From JAAYCB01 sp012744395 (GTDB lineage Bacteria; Planctomycetota; Planctomycetia; Pirellulales; Thermoguttaceae): a stretch of DNA of 64,000 nucleotides. The notes under the pieces were generated by a model that worked only from the letters and a program-made list of their open reading frames with translations, was not told the origin of the DNA and did no database searches. This document shows, piece after piece, positions 16,850 to 25,271 of this stretch (its first letter is position 1; each line of letters begins with the position of its first letter). The translations under genes were made by a program, and so were the position numbers. The stretch covers positions 38,707 through 102,706 of the forward strand of contig JAQVNJ010000004.1 in assembly GCA_028703175.1 (NCBI GenBank), written 5' to 3'.

Positions 16850-18247
16850 ATGCCGGTCAGGCAATTGGCTTTGCTGCTGCTGTTTCTCGGTTTGCCGGCC
16901 GCCGCACTGCCGCAGGAGACGGTCACGGTCCGCCCGGAGGAGATTGGCGACGTGCTGGTCAATCCGGGCATCGGTTTCATGACCTTTCAGCGGTTCAACG
17001 GCGACAAGCTCAACGTGGGGACGAAATGGACCGAGGGGTACCCGATCGAATACCAGGAGTTCGACGACGACCTGAAGAACGAGAACCACCCGGACACGTC
17101 GCTGGCCTACTTCCGCATCTACTGGAGGTTCATCGAGCCGCAGCGCGATCAGTATCGCTGGGACCTGCTCGACCGGGCGCTGGAGACGGCGGCCGCACGG
17201 GGGCAGACCCTGCTGCTGCGGATTGCCCCCTACGGCACGGGGGCGGACAACGACGTGCCCGACTGGTACCGCGCCCTGGTTGGTCCGGAGAAGGGCCTGG
17301 CGATCAAGAAGTGGCGGACCGATCCGATGGACCCGCGTTACGTCGAGCATTTCGGCGGCATGGTCCGCGACCTGGGGTCGCGCTACGACGGGCATCCCAC
17401 GTTGGAGAGCGTCGATCTGTCGATCGTCGGCGCCTGGGGTGAAGGGGCGGGATCGGCCGACCTCACTCAAGAGGCCCGCGAGGCGCTGGTGGACAGCTAT
17501 CTCGAGGCGTTTCCGAAGACGCCCCTGGTGATGTTGCTGACCGACGAGGAGACGAATCGCTACGGCCTGTCGAAGCGCGACGTCGGCTGGCGGGTCGATT
17601 GCCTGGGCGACATGGGCGGCTTCAGCCGCACGTGGTGCCACATGTGCGACTACTACCCGCAGGCGATCATCAATTTCGGCATGCGGGACGCCTGGAAGAA
17701 GGCCCCGGTGACCCTGGAGGTCTGCTGGGTGATGCAGCACTGGAAAGACCAGGGCTGGGACATCGACTACATCATCGACCAGTCGCTGAAATGGCACATC
17801 TCCTCGTTCAATGCCAAGTCCTCGCCCGTTCCGGAAGAGTGGTGGCCGCAGGTCAACCGCTGGCTGACGCGGATGGGCTACCGCTTCGTGCTCCGCAAGT
17901 TCACCTATCCAGCCAAGGTGCAGCCGGGCGGCGAGCTGGCCTTCACCTCCTGGTGGGAAAACAAGGGGGTCGCGCCCTGTTACCGCCCCTTCCGCCTGGC
18001 TCTCCGCCTCAAGAACGAGCAGAAACGCGTGGTCCTGCCGGTCGCCGCGGACCTTCGCGCGTGGCTGCCCGGCGACAACCTCTGCGATGCCGCGATCGGC
18101 GTTCCAGCAGATGCGGCCGAGGGCCGCTACGATCTTGAAATCGGCATCCTCGGCCAGCGCGGCGATCAGCCGGCGGTCAAGCTGGCAATCGCCGGCCGGG
18201 GCGCCGACGGTTGGTACAAAATGGGGGCAATCCGAATCGAGCGTTGA
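16850..18247 (+). CDS. Exported DUF4832-type protein with glycosidase-like barrel
   Basis: The 465-residue product has a signal peptide (MPVRQLALLLLFLGLPAAAL). The N-terminal half resembles a (beta/alpha)8 glycoside-hydrolase barrel: LVNPGIGFMTFQRFNGD, TSLAYFRIYWRFIEPQRDQY, HPTLESVDLSIVGAWGEG. The C-terminal part is beta-rich and DUF4832-like (LRKFTYPAKVQPGGELAF ... SWWENKGVAPCYRPFRLAL). It follows the fucosidase by 112 nt on the same strand, so a role in glycan degradation is likely but the substrate is unknown. AAAGGGA precedes the ATG. Confidence 0.8.
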   Translation: MPVRQLALLLLFLGLPAAALPQETVTVRPEEIGDVLVNPGIGFMTFQRFNGDKLNVGTKWTEGYPIEYQEFDDDLKNENHPDTSLAYFRIYWRFIEPQRDQYRWDLLDRALETAAARGQTLLLRIAPYGTGADNDVPDWYRALVGPEKGLAIKKWRTDPMDPRYVEHFGGMVRDLGSRYDGHPTLESVDLSIVGAWGEGAGSADLTQEAREALVDSYLEAFPKTPLVMLLTDEETNRYGLSKRDVGWRVDCLGDMGGFSRTWCHMCDYYPQAIINFGMRDAWKKAPVTLEVCWVMQHWKDQGWDIDYIIDQSLKWHISSFNAKSSPVPEEWWPQVNRWLTRMGYRFVLRKFTYPAKVQPGGELAFTSWWENKGVAPCYRPFRLALRLKNEQKRVVLPVAADLRAWLPGDNLCDAAIGVPADAAEGRYDLEIGILGQRGDQPAVKLAIAGRGADGWYKMGAIRIER

Positions 18248-18313
18248 CCAGGCATCGTTCGCTTCGTTCCCAAGCTCCGGTCTGGAGACGCAGCAGAAGT
18301 GGGGGACCGCTTG

Positions 18314-18781
18314 ATGGACCGGGAATTCCTTCGCGAAGCGATTCAGCTTTCGATCGAGAAGATGCTGGCCGGCGAGGGCGGCCCGTTCGGAGCGCTGGTG
18401 GTGCGCGGCGGGCGGGTCGTCGGCCGGGGGTGGAACCAGGTCACGTCGACGAATGATCCGACGGCCCACGCCGAGATCGTGGCGATCCGCGCGGCCTGCG
18501 GCGCGCTCGGCACATATCGGCTTGCCGGCTGCACCCTCTATGCGAGTTGCGAGCCCTGCCCGATGTGCCTCGCGGCCACCTACTGGGCGCGAATCGAGCG
18601 GATCGTCTTCGCCGCCGGCAGGCAGGACGCGGCCGACGCCGGTTTCGACGACAGCTGGCTGTACGACGAGGTCAACCGCGTGCCGACCGAGCGGTCCATC
18701 CCGGCCGAGCAATCCCTCCGCGACGAAGCCTTGGCGGCCTTCCGCGCCTGGCGGTTGAAGGGCGACCGGGCCGAGTATTGA
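18314..18781 (+). CDS. Nucleoside/nucleobase deaminase, guanine deaminase-like
   Basis: This 155-residue cytidine-deaminase-fold enzyme has the Zn site THAE in NDPTAHAEIVAIRAAC and PCPMC in CEPCPMCLAATYW. The C-terminal DDSWLYDEVNR with a late helical arm is typical of GuaD-type guanine deaminases rather than TadA, which lacks that segment. It would convert guanine to xanthine in the cytosol. ATG 18314 is preferred with GGGGGA just upstream; a GTG at 18299 is in frame. Its link to the upstream glycan genes is unclear. Confidence 0.85.
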   Translation: MDREFLREAIQLSIEKMLAGEGGPFGALVVRGGRVVGRGWNQVTSTNDPTAHAEIVAIRAACGALGTYRLAGCTLYASCEPCPMCLAATYWARIERIVFAAGRQDAADAGFDDSWLYDEVNRVPTERSIPAEQSLRDEALAAFRAWRLKGDRAEY

Positions 18782-18783
18782 GG

Positions 18784-19240
18784 AGCCGTCAGCGATCAGC
18801 CGTCAGCGATCAGCCGTCAGCAGTCAGCAGTCAGCCTCGTTCCCAAGCTCCAGCTTGGGAACGAGCCAGTTTCTTCGCTGACGGCTCAGAGGGCGTGAAT
18901 CTTTCACGACCGGAATACGTGTGTGGATTAGCGCATACGCCGAAAGCATTCGGCAGCCCAAGGAAAGCTCATGTAGCCGCGCTCGCGCCATCCTGGGCAT
19001 ATAGAGAGCGTACAGGCCAATCCTGGAAAGGTTGCATATGCGCGCGACCCAATGTGGCACCTCCTTCGCGGTGCGTGTCGGCCTGCGCGATGCGCAACCT
19101 CAGCGTGCGCCGCTGCGCGGCGACGGGAGGGCTTTGTTGTGAAACGCCTTCGGTGTAGAGCAACTTCTGGCGTCCCACTCGAAAGGTCACGTGCTTCTGA
19201 CTGCCGATCGCTGACCGCTGACGGCTGACGGCTGACGGCT
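18784..19240. mobile_element. Possible non-autonomous element bounded by inverted heptamer arrays
   Basis: The left end is an array of 7-nt units (CAGCGAT, CAGCCGT, CAGCAGT) from 18784 to about 18834. The right end, 19197-19240, carries the same units in the opposite orientation (GCTGACG repeated). The two ends form terminal inverted repeats of about 44 nt around some 360 bp with no recognisable gene. A GTTCCCAAGCT palindrome sits just inside the left end. The right end runs into the aldolase gene, and the TAG stop of that gene (19239-19241) is part of the repeat. No transposase is present, so mobility is an inference from structure. Confidence 0.5.
18836..18865. repeat. GTTCCCAAGCT-family palindrome, perfect 14-bp arms
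   Basis: CTCGTTCCCAAGCT faces AGCTTGGGAACGAG across CC, a perfect inverted repeat of 30 nt that could form a stable hairpin. Related copies lie at 12615-12640 and 50653-50678, with a half copy near 18264-18275. Confidence 0.9.
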
Positions 19241-20087
19241 ACCCCTTCCGCCCTTCCATCGCCGCCATCACGCGGTCGGTGATCGCCTGGATCAAGGTTT
19301 CCTGGTCGGCGGCCGGATTGGCCTGCCGGTCGGGATGGTAGACCGGCGGCTGGAAGGCGCAGCGTTCGACGCCCGACTCCTTCCAACTCTCGCGGAAGAC
19401 GTCGTTGGCGCAGAGTTCGCAGTTCTGGATTTCCGCCCGCGGGTCCTTCAGCCCCCACTGGGTCTTCAGGTCCAGGAGCGCCTTGGCTTCCGACTCGGTG
19501 AAGTAGTTCACCCTGCCGAGGCTCTTGGCAAGGATCAACATGCGGCAGTAGGCGTCGAGAATCTCCGTGGCCCAATAGGCCTTTTCCACTGTCTCGCCGA
19601 AGCTCACCGTGCCGTGATTGGCGAGGATGATCACGCTCGACTTGTGGACGAAGGGGAGGATCGTGTTGGCGAAGTTCTGGCTGCCCGGCAGGTCGTACTT
19701 GGCGATCGGCACGTCGCCGAGGAAGATCTCGACCTCCGGCAGCACGCATTGCGGGATCGGCTCGCGGGCGATGCCGAAAGCGGTCGCGTGGGGCGGATGG
19801 CAGTGGACGACCGATTTGACGTCGGCCCGCTCCTTCATGATCGCCAGGTGCAGTTTGATCTCGCTGGTGGCCTTCCGCCGGCCTGCCGTCTGCTTGCCCT
19901 CCATGTCGACCATGCAGAGGTCGTCGGGCTTCATGAAGCCTTTGCTGATCCCCGTCGGGGTGCAGACGACCTCGTTTTCCCCCGCGCGATAGCTGATGTT
20001 TCCGTCGTTCGCGGCCGCGAAACCTTTCTTGTACAAGCGGTCGCCGATCTCGCAGATTTCTTGCCTGATTTTATGCAGATTGATCAT
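19239..20087 (-). CDS. Class II aldolase, microcompartment fuculose/rhamnulose-1-phosphate type
   Basis: The 282-residue aldolase cleaves L-fuculose-1-phosphate or L-rhamnulose-1-phosphate to DHAP and L-lactaldehyde. Motifs are NDGNISYRAGENEVVCTPTG, the catalytic Glu in TSEIKLHLAIM, the Zn ligands in VVHCHPPHATAFG and the third His in ILANHGTVSFGETVEKAYW. After the domain there is a linker and a C-terminal amphipathic helix (ETLIQAITDRVMAAMEGRK), the shape of an encapsulation peptide. It is the last gene of the microcompartment operon. Its stop codon belongs to an adjoining repeat element. ATG 20087 has GAGGCG upstream. Confidence 0.92.
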   Translation of the reverse strand: MINLHKIRQEICEIGDRLYKKGFAAANDGNISYRAGENEVVCTPTGISKGFMKPDDLCMVDMEGKQTAGRRKATSEIKLHLAIMKERADVKSVVHCHPPHATAFGIAREPIPQCVLPEVEIFLGDVPIAKYDLPGSQNFANTILPFVHKSSVIILANHGTVSFGETVEKAYWATEILDAYCRMLILAKSLGRVNYFTESEAKALLDLKTQWGLKDPRAEIQNCELCANDVFRESWKESGVERCAFQPPVYHPDRQANPAADQETLIQAITDRVMAAMEGRKG

Positions 20088-20108
20088 CGTTTCGCCTCGC
20101 GGAGTGAA

Positions 20109-20141
20109 AGCTGTCAGCCGTCAGCGATCAGCAATCAGCGG
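20109..20141. repeat. Heptamer repeat array, short copy
   Basis: AGCTGTCAGCCGTCAGCGAT continues with CAGCAATCAGC, the same 7-nt unit family as at 18784-18834. It lies in the 178-nt gap between the aldolase and the pentameric shell gene. Confidence 0.75.
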
Positions 20142-20265
20142 GTATTTCTCGAAGGATGACGTTTTGCCTCCGAGGGCCGATTGCGGAAGGCCGAGGGCGG
20201 AAGGGCGTCGATTCTCTGACCGATACGCCGCGGTCTGCCTGATTTCTCGTTTGCAGTCTGAGCCG

Positions 20266-20568
20266 TTATTGCCTGTGGAGTTGATCCGCATCGACTTGGA
20301 TCTCGTCGAGGATCGCCGCGTTGTAGGCGTCGACCGGTTTCACATCGGGATAAAAGGGCATCGCCGCCTCGCGGCCCTCGCTGACGGCGATCCGCGATCC
20401 GATGCCCGCCCCGAGCTCGTCGAAAACGACGAATTCCTCGGCCGGCAGGCGGCCTCCGCCGGCGAGCTCGGCGAGCGACAGCGGCACGACCAGCTTCAGG
20501 CGCCCGCCGGCGAGGCTCGGGTGCGCCCGGCTCAGAGTCACCGTTCCAACAACCTCGGCGATTCGCAT
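20266..20568 (-). CDS. Microcompartment pentameric shell protein (BMC-P, EutN/CcmL family)
   Basis: This 100-residue beta-barrel vertex protein is one of three BMC-P proteins in the operon. Family features are MRIAEVVGTVTLSRAHPSLA, then RLKLVVPLSLAEL, VVFDELGAGIGSRIAVSEGR and a final helix-free tail. Its C-terminus is longer and more acidic than the other two copies (DVKPVDAYNAAILDEIQVD), so it may fill a distinct vertex position. GGGAG lies about 13 nt before the ATG. Confidence 0.92.
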   Translation of the reverse strand: MRIAEVVGTVTLSRAHPSLAGGRLKLVVPLSLAELAGGGRLPAEEFVVFDELGAGIGSRIAVSEGREAAMPFYPDVKPVDAYNAAILDEIQVDADQLHRQ

Positions 20569-20640
20569 CTACCGTCTTCTCCCAGCCCCGCACAGCGGGA
20601 TTGCGGGCGGTTTCCGCCCGGCGTGTTTCTCCTCAAGCCG

Positions 20641-21390
20641 TTAGTCCAACCGACCTTTCAATTCTTCCGGGCACTGGCCGGGCCCCTGGCTGCAAAACGA
20701 CGCGGCGATCTCGCCGATGGCGCCCGAGGGGGTGCGGCGCGGCTCCAAAATGAGCAGGTTTGCTCCGACCGAGGCCGCATCGGCGGCAGTCCGGCTCGCA
20801 TCGCTGGCCAGGATCGCGCGGACGCGCGGATGCCGGTTTGCCAGACAGAGGGCGATCGCCGGATCGTTGCTGAGGATGATCCCACGGCAATTTCCGGCGG
20901 CCAGGCGGCCGGCCAGGTCGTCCGTTGCCTTGACCAGGCAATCGAACCGCCGCAGATCGACGGCGATTCCGGCACGGCCGAGCTCTTCAACGACCGGCGC
21001 CGGGTCGATCCGCGTTCCGAGGACGGTCACGATCGCCCGCGCCGCGCTGGCCGGCGTCGGACGCGGCTCCTCGAAAGCAAGCACGATCTTCCGCCGGCGG
21101 AGTTCGTCGCGGAGGGCCGGAGTGACCACGGCCCGGGGGGGAACAACCAGCCGCCGCGCGGTTTCCAGCCGTTCGCCCACCCCGGCCAGCGTCACCACCC
21201 GGTCGCGGACGACGACGTCGCCATCCGCCGCCGGCGGCACCGGCGCGGCGGCGACCGCGGCGGCTTCCGGAACCGCGGCGCTCGGCCCACCCGTGTCCGC
21301 CGCGCCCCGGTCCGAGGCCTGCGGCAGCAGCCCCATCTCGCTGAGCACCTCGCGAACGATGCGATCGATTACCTGGACGTTTTCCACCAT
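20641..21390 (-). CDS. Microcompartment-operon protein with targeting helix and RpiB-like domain
   Basis: The 249-residue protein begins with an amphipathic helix (NVQVIDRIVREVLSEMGLL) very like that of the aldehyde dehydrogenase, followed by an Ala/Pro/Gly linker to about residue 55. A small conserved block comes next (VVRDRVVTLAGVGERLETAR). The C-terminal half, from about residue 115, resembles the RpiB/LacAB sugar-phosphate isomerase fold (CRGIILSNDPAIALCLANRH, then VRAILASD and ANLLILEPRR). The CGTG active-site segment of RpiB is replaced by LSND, so isomerase activity is doubtful. It is probably a lumen protein of unknown job. Confidence 0.8.
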   Translation of the reverse strand: MVENVQVIDRIVREVLSEMGLLPQASDRGAADTGGPSAAVPEAAAVAAAPVPPAADGDVVVRDRVVTLAGVGERLETARRLVVPPRAVVTPALRDELRRRKIVLAFEEPRPTPASAARAIVTVLGTRIDPAPVVEELGRAGIAVDLRRFDCLVKATDDLAGRLAAGNCRGIILSNDPAIALCLANRHPRVRAILASDASRTAADAASVGANLLILEPRRTPSGAIGEIAASFCSQGPGQCPEELKGRLD

Positions 21391-21403
21391 TGAAACGTTT
21401 TCT

Positions 21404-21688
21404 TCAGCGATCCTTGATCCCGATCACCGACCAGCGGACCGGCGTGTTGTCCGACCCGAGCAACGCGCGAGTCGCCTTGCCGTCGCTGGTGATCAATACC
21501 ATATCCCGCGCACCGGCGCTCAGCGAATCGACGGCCAGGACCGGGTCGCCGTCGGGCGAGCGGCCGTCGGCCGCCAGCGGCTGGACGACCAGCAGCTTCC
21601 AGCCGGCCATCGACGGGTGTTTCACCGTCGCCGTCGCATATCCAATCACGCGGGCAGCCAACACGATCCAGCGCGCCTCATTTGCCAA
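21404..21688 (-). CDS. Microcompartment pentameric shell protein (BMC-P)
   Basis: A 94-residue EutN/CcmL-family vertex protein: VLAARVIGYATATVKHPSMA, WKLLVVQPLAADGR, VLAVDSLSAGARDMVLITSD and a terminal VIGIKD. The ATG lies inside the 3' end of the aldehyde dehydrogenase gene with an 11-nt overlap, so the two are translationally linked. Confidence 0.93.
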   Translation of the reverse strand: MANEARWIVLAARVIGYATATVKHPSMAGWKLLVVQPLAADGRSPDGDPVLAVDSLSAGARDMVLITSDGKATRALLGSDNTPVRWSVIGIKDR

Positions 21689-23114
21689 GGATGCGGAGAT
21701 TGTCGATCATCGAGCAGCGGCGTTCACGGGTGAACGTCAGCGGCGTGGTGATCCCTTCGCCGGTCGGCCCGGCAATCGAAAACGAGATGTATCCCTCGCC
21801 GCCGAGCCCGAGGCCCGCCATCGACGTTCCGTTCTTAACGAACAGCGTCGTGTCCACGGCCTTGCCCATCTTCGTCATATTCGTCACGTCGTGGGAATGG
21901 ATGATCGCCGTGTGGCGGAATCCGTGCTCGCTGCGGACCGCCATCTCAATCGCGTGGTCGATGTTCCGGGCGCGGACGAACGGCAGGAAGGGCATCATCT
22001 GCTCGACCGGGACGAAGGGGTTCGATTCGTCCGTCTCGCCGAAGATCAATTCGACGTTCTGGGGAATCGTCTTGCCGATGCCGGCGGCCAGCTTGGCGGC
22101 ATCCTGGCCGAGGAAGTCACGGTGGGGCGCGGGGTGTTGGTGTTCGCCCTCGCCGACCGTGGTGATCGCGGCCTTGGTGAAGGCATCGACTTCGGCGGCG
22201 TTCAGGCGGACGGCGCCGGCCCGCTCCATGGCGGCCATCATCGCGTCGAAGACCTTCTCCACGACGAACACCTGCTTCTCGGAGACGCACAGCAGGTTGT
22301 TGTCGTAAGCGCCGCCCTCGATGATGCAGCGCGCGGCGCGGTCCAGGTCAGCCGTTTCATCGACCACGACCGGCGGGTTGCCCGGACCGGCGACGATCGC
22401 GCGTTTCGGTTGGGCCATTGCCGCCCGAGCCACGCCCGGCCCGCCGGTGACGCAGATCAGGTTGACGGCGGGATGCTTGAACAGCGCCGCGGCCGTCTCC
22501 AGCGTCGGCTCGACAACCAGCGAAATCAGGTTGTCGATGCCCAGGTCGCGATAGATCGCCTCGTTGTAGCGGCGGATGCCCTCGGCGGCGACGCGGCGTC
22601 CGCTCGGATGGGGGTTCACGACCAACGTGTTGCCGGCGGCGATCATGCTCACCGCGTTGCCCGTCACCGTCGGCAGCGAGTGGGTCACCGGCGTGATCGC
22701 GGCGATCACCCCGAATGGGGCGTGCTCAATCACGGCCAGTCCATGGTCACCGCTGAAAATCTCGCTCCGCATGAACTCCACGCCCGGCGACTGCTCGCCG
22801 AGCGTCTTGAGCTTTTCGATCTTGTGCGGCAGGCGGCCGATCTTCGTTTCGTTCATCTCCATCGTGCCCAGTTCAACGCACTGCTCGATGGCGATCCGGC
22901 GGATGTGGCCGATGATTCGCTTGCGGTCTTCGATCGTGCGGCGGGAAAGCTGCTCGAAGGCTTCGCGGGCGGCGGCGACCGCCTCGTTGGGGTCGGTGAA
23001 CAGGCCGAAGCGGCCCCGGTATCCGCTGCCGATTTGCCCGGCCGGCGCGCCGTTGCCCAACCGGCTGATGACTTCTTCGACGACGTTGCGAATTAAGGCC
23101 TCGTCAACTTGCAT
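21678..23114 (-). CDS. CoA-acylating aldehyde dehydrogenase of the microcompartment (PduP/EutE-like)
   Basis: This 478-residue enzyme would oxidise lactaldehyde to lactyl-CoA with NAD. The N-terminal 20 residues (MQVDEALIRNVVEEVISRLG) are an encapsulation peptide, followed by a Gly-rich linker. The ALDH core shows GVIAAITPVTHSLPT, NTLVVNPHPSGRRVA, the glycine motif CVTGGPGVARAAM, and the catalytic Cys276 in DNNLLCVSEKQ, the position used by PduP and EutE. It lies between two BMC-P genes and overlaps the downstream one. In related PVM compartments this enzyme handles lactaldehyde from fucose and rhamnose. Confidence 0.94.
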   Translation of the reverse strand: MQVDEALIRNVVEEVISRLGNGAPAGQIGSGYRGRFGLFTDPNEAVAAAREAFEQLSRRTIEDRKRIIGHIRRIAIEQCVELGTMEMNETKIGRLPHKIEKLKTLGEQSPGVEFMRSEIFSGDHGLAVIEHAPFGVIAAITPVTHSLPTVTGNAVSMIAAGNTLVVNPHPSGRRVAAEGIRRYNEAIYRDLGIDNLISLVVEPTLETAAALFKHPAVNLICVTGGPGVARAAMAQPKRAIVAGPGNPPVVVDETADLDRAARCIIEGGAYDNNLLCVSEKQVFVVEKVFDAMMAAMERAGAVRLNAAEVDAFTKAAITTVGEGEHQHPAPHRDFLGQDAAKLAAGIGKTIPQNVELIFGETDESNPFVPVEQMMPFLPFVRARNIDHAIEMAVRSEHGFRHTAIIHSHDVTNMTKMGKAVDTTLFVKNGTSMAGLGLGGEGYISFSIAGPTGEGITTPLTFTRERRCSMIDNLRILGK

Positions 23115-23219
23115 GGCAAATCACCCTCTGTCTGGTTCAAGTTTCCGCCAAGGGGCGGTACGTTTCACCTGGAGGAAATCCGCGGCCGCGACCGCGACCC
23201 GGCGCGCCTCCGATCCGGA

Positions 23220-23555
23220 TTATTCTTGCGACTCGCTCTGCTGGGCATAGACGCATCGCTGGTCGATGTGGACGCTGTCGACGATCCCGATGACGACCGT
23301 ATCGACGGGCAGGTTCTTCGTCTCCGGCGTCAGCCGGGCGCTCGAACCTTGGACGATCAGCACGTACTCTCCTTCGCCGGCGCCGACCGTATCGACCGCC
23401 ACGAAGGTCCGGCCCGTGGTTACCAGCCGGTCGCGCGTCTGGCCGTCGAGCCGATAGGGTTCCACCACCAGCAAGCGGCGGCCGACCATCGATGCGACCT
23501 TTTGCGTCGCGACGAGCGATCCGGTGACTTTGGCTACAAACACGTCTCTTGGCAC
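23220..23555 (-). CDS. Microcompartment pentameric shell protein (BMC-P)
   Basis: This 111-residue EutN/CcmL-family protein is the third vertex protein of the operon: FVAKVTGSLVATQKVASMVG, RRLLVVEPYRLDGQ, TFVAVDTVGAGEGEYVLIVQ, GSSARLTPETKNLPVDTVVI. The C-terminal tail (YAQQSESQE) extends past the barrel. It lies between the kinase and aldehyde dehydrogenase genes. Confidence 0.93.
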   Translation of the reverse strand: MPRDVFVAKVTGSLVATQKVASMVGRRLLVVEPYRLDGQTRDRLVTTGRTFVAVDTVGAGEGEYVLIVQGSSARLTPETKNLPVDTVVIGIVDSVHIDQRCVYAQQSESQE

Positions 23556-23595
23556 CTTTACGGAAATTCGCAGGGGCAGTCCGCATCGAGGGCCG

Positions 23596-24780
23596 TCAAC
23601 CCTCCAGGAGTTGCCTCGTCTGCCGCGCCACGATCAATTCTTCGTTTGTCGGGATAATCCAGATCTGCGTGCGGCTCGACTCGGCGTGAATCGCCGCCTC
23701 GCCCCGCGCGGCGGCATTCTTCCGTTCGTCGAGGACGATGCCCAACTCGCCCAGGCCGCGGCAGACCTCCGCGCGGAATTCCGCCCGGTTCTCACCGATG
23801 CCGCCGGTGAACACGATCACCTCCGCGCCGCCCAATTCCACCAGGTAAGCGCCAAGGTACTGCCGCACGCCGCCAGCAAACACCTCAAGGGCCAATTTTG
23901 CCCGCGGATTGCCCTGCTCGGCCGCCTCGGTCACATCCCGCACGTCGCCGCTGATTCCGCTCAGGCCGAGCAGGCCGCTCCGGTTGGCCAGCGTCTCGAG
24001 CACTTCTTCCAGCGACTTCCTGGTCCGCTTGATGATCACCGGCAGCGCGAACGGATCGAAGTCGCCGACGCGGTTGTTGTGGGGCAGGCCCGACTGCGGA
24101 CTCATCCCGAGGCTGTTCGCCACGCTCTTGCCGTTGCGGATCGCCGCCAGAGAGTTCGAACCTCCCAGGTGGCACGAAATCACCCGCAGGTCCTCGCGCC
24201 CCAGAAGCTCGGCCGTTCGCTGGGCGATGTACCGGTGGCTGGCGCCGTGGAATCCCCAGCGCCGCACCAATCCGGCCTCGGCCCACTCGTAAGGGATCGC
24301 GTAGTAGCGGTTGCGGCCGGGGATCGTCTGGTGGAAATCCGTTTCAAAGGCGGCCACGAGGGGGATCTCCGGCAGCTTCTCGTGGACCAAGCGCATCGCG
24401 TTGATGTAGGGAGGATTATGGGCGGGCGCCACACCGCTCATCTCCTCCATCGCGTCGAGCACCTCGTCGGTGACCTTCTGAACGCCGCTGACAGCGCCGC
24501 CATGAACCGCCTTGAAACCGATCGCCGAGACCTCGTCCGCCGACTTCAGGCAGCCGCTCTCCGCATCGGTCAACTGTGCCAGGCAGCGGCGGACCGCCTC
24601 GGCATGATCGGGCACGGGGACCGTCTCCTCGCGCCGCCGCGGGCCGATCTCGACAAAACATGGACTTTCGGCGGCCCCGATCCGCTCGATGCCGCCGCGG
24701 GCGATCTGCCGCTCGTCGGCCATGTCGAACAGCCGGTACTTGAAGCTTGTCGAACCGAGATTCGCAACCAGAACCTTCAT
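23596..24780 (-). CDS. Acetate/propionate kinase family enzyme of the microcompartment
   Basis: The 394-residue acyl-phosphate kinase shows MKVLVANLGSTSFKYRLF, AHNPPYINAMRLVHEKLPE, VAAFETDFHQTIP, GFHGASHRYIAQR, SCHLGGSNSLAAIRNGKS and VIVFTGGIGENRAEFR. In this setting it would turn lactyl-phosphate and ADP into lactate and ATP. The real start is ATG 24780 with AAGGAG 9 nt upstream; the upstream in-frame start at 24804 is rejected. No encapsulation helix is obvious, so it may act outside the shell. Confidence 0.93.
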   Translation of the reverse strand: MKVLVANLGSTSFKYRLFDMADERQIARGGIERIGAAESPCFVEIGPRRREETVPVPDHAEAVRRCLAQLTDAESGCLKSADEVSAIGFKAVHGGAVSGVQKVTDEVLDAMEEMSGVAPAHNPPYINAMRLVHEKLPEIPLVAAFETDFHQTIPGRNRYYAIPYEWAEAGLVRRWGFHGASHRYIAQRTAELLGREDLRVISCHLGGSNSLAAIRNGKSVANSLGMSPQSGLPHNNRVGDFDPFALPVIIKRTRKSLEEVLETLANRSGLLGLSGISGDVRDVTEAAEQGNPRAKLALEVFAGGVRQYLGAYLVELGGAEVIVFTGGIGENRAEFRAEVCRGLGELGIVLDERKNAAARGEAAIHAESSRTQIWIIPTNEELIVARQTRQLLEG

Positions 24781-24936
24781 GGCTTCCGTCTCCTTCGAGC
24801 GCAACCGGGCGGCGCCAACCGCCCCGCCCCGGGTGAACTGGCCGCGGCGCGCCGAGCGCGGACTCCGCCGGAAGCGAAAGCCGCGGCGGGCCGCCGGCTC
24901 AGCGGGCGCTGCCGGACCCTTCGATCCCGTCCCCGC

Positions 24937-25212
24937 TCAGCTCAGGTAGGCCTCGATCACGCCCTCGGCGGGCCGGGCGATGATGTGGCTGGCGACGAGC
25001 TCGCCGATCTGGCTGGCCGCGTTCGCGCCCGCCTCGACCGCCGCCCGGACACTGCCGACGTCGCCCCGGACGACCGTCGTCACCAGGCCGCCGCCGATCT
25101 GAATCCGCTTGACAATTTGCACGTTGGCGGCTTTCGCCATGGCATCGGTCGCCTCGACCAGCGCCACCAACCCCTTCGTTTCGATCAATCCAATCGCGTC
25201 TTGCATCGTCAT
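24937..25212 (-). CDS. Microcompartment hexameric shell protein (BMC-H)
   Basis: A 91-residue BMC domain protein that tiles the facets as hexamers: DAIGLIETKGLVALVEATDA, MAKAANVQIVKRIQIGGGLV, TTVVRGDVGSVRAAVEAGAN and HIIARPAEGVIEAYL. It has the minimal length for the family. A methionine two codons in (25206) is an alternative start. It is followed by the kinase gene. Confidence 0.95.
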   Translation of the reverse strand: MTMQDAIGLIETKGLVALVEATDAMAKAANVQIVKRIQIGGGLVTTVVRGDVGSVRAAVEAGANAASQIGELVASHIIARPAEGVIEAYLS

Positions 25213-25271
25213 TTAGTCCCTGTTGAAACAATCGTCGAAAAATAGTCCAAACTCGCTCCGCCGGCCCCGGG

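Noticed and set aside
18784..18834. Regular short repeats resembling a CRISPR array
   Set aside because: The unit is 7 nt with no spacers, and no cas genes are near.
23524..25245. Long plus-strand open frame opposite the kinase gene
   Set aside because: It is antisense to the acetate-kinase-family gene and a shell gene, with shadow-like composition.
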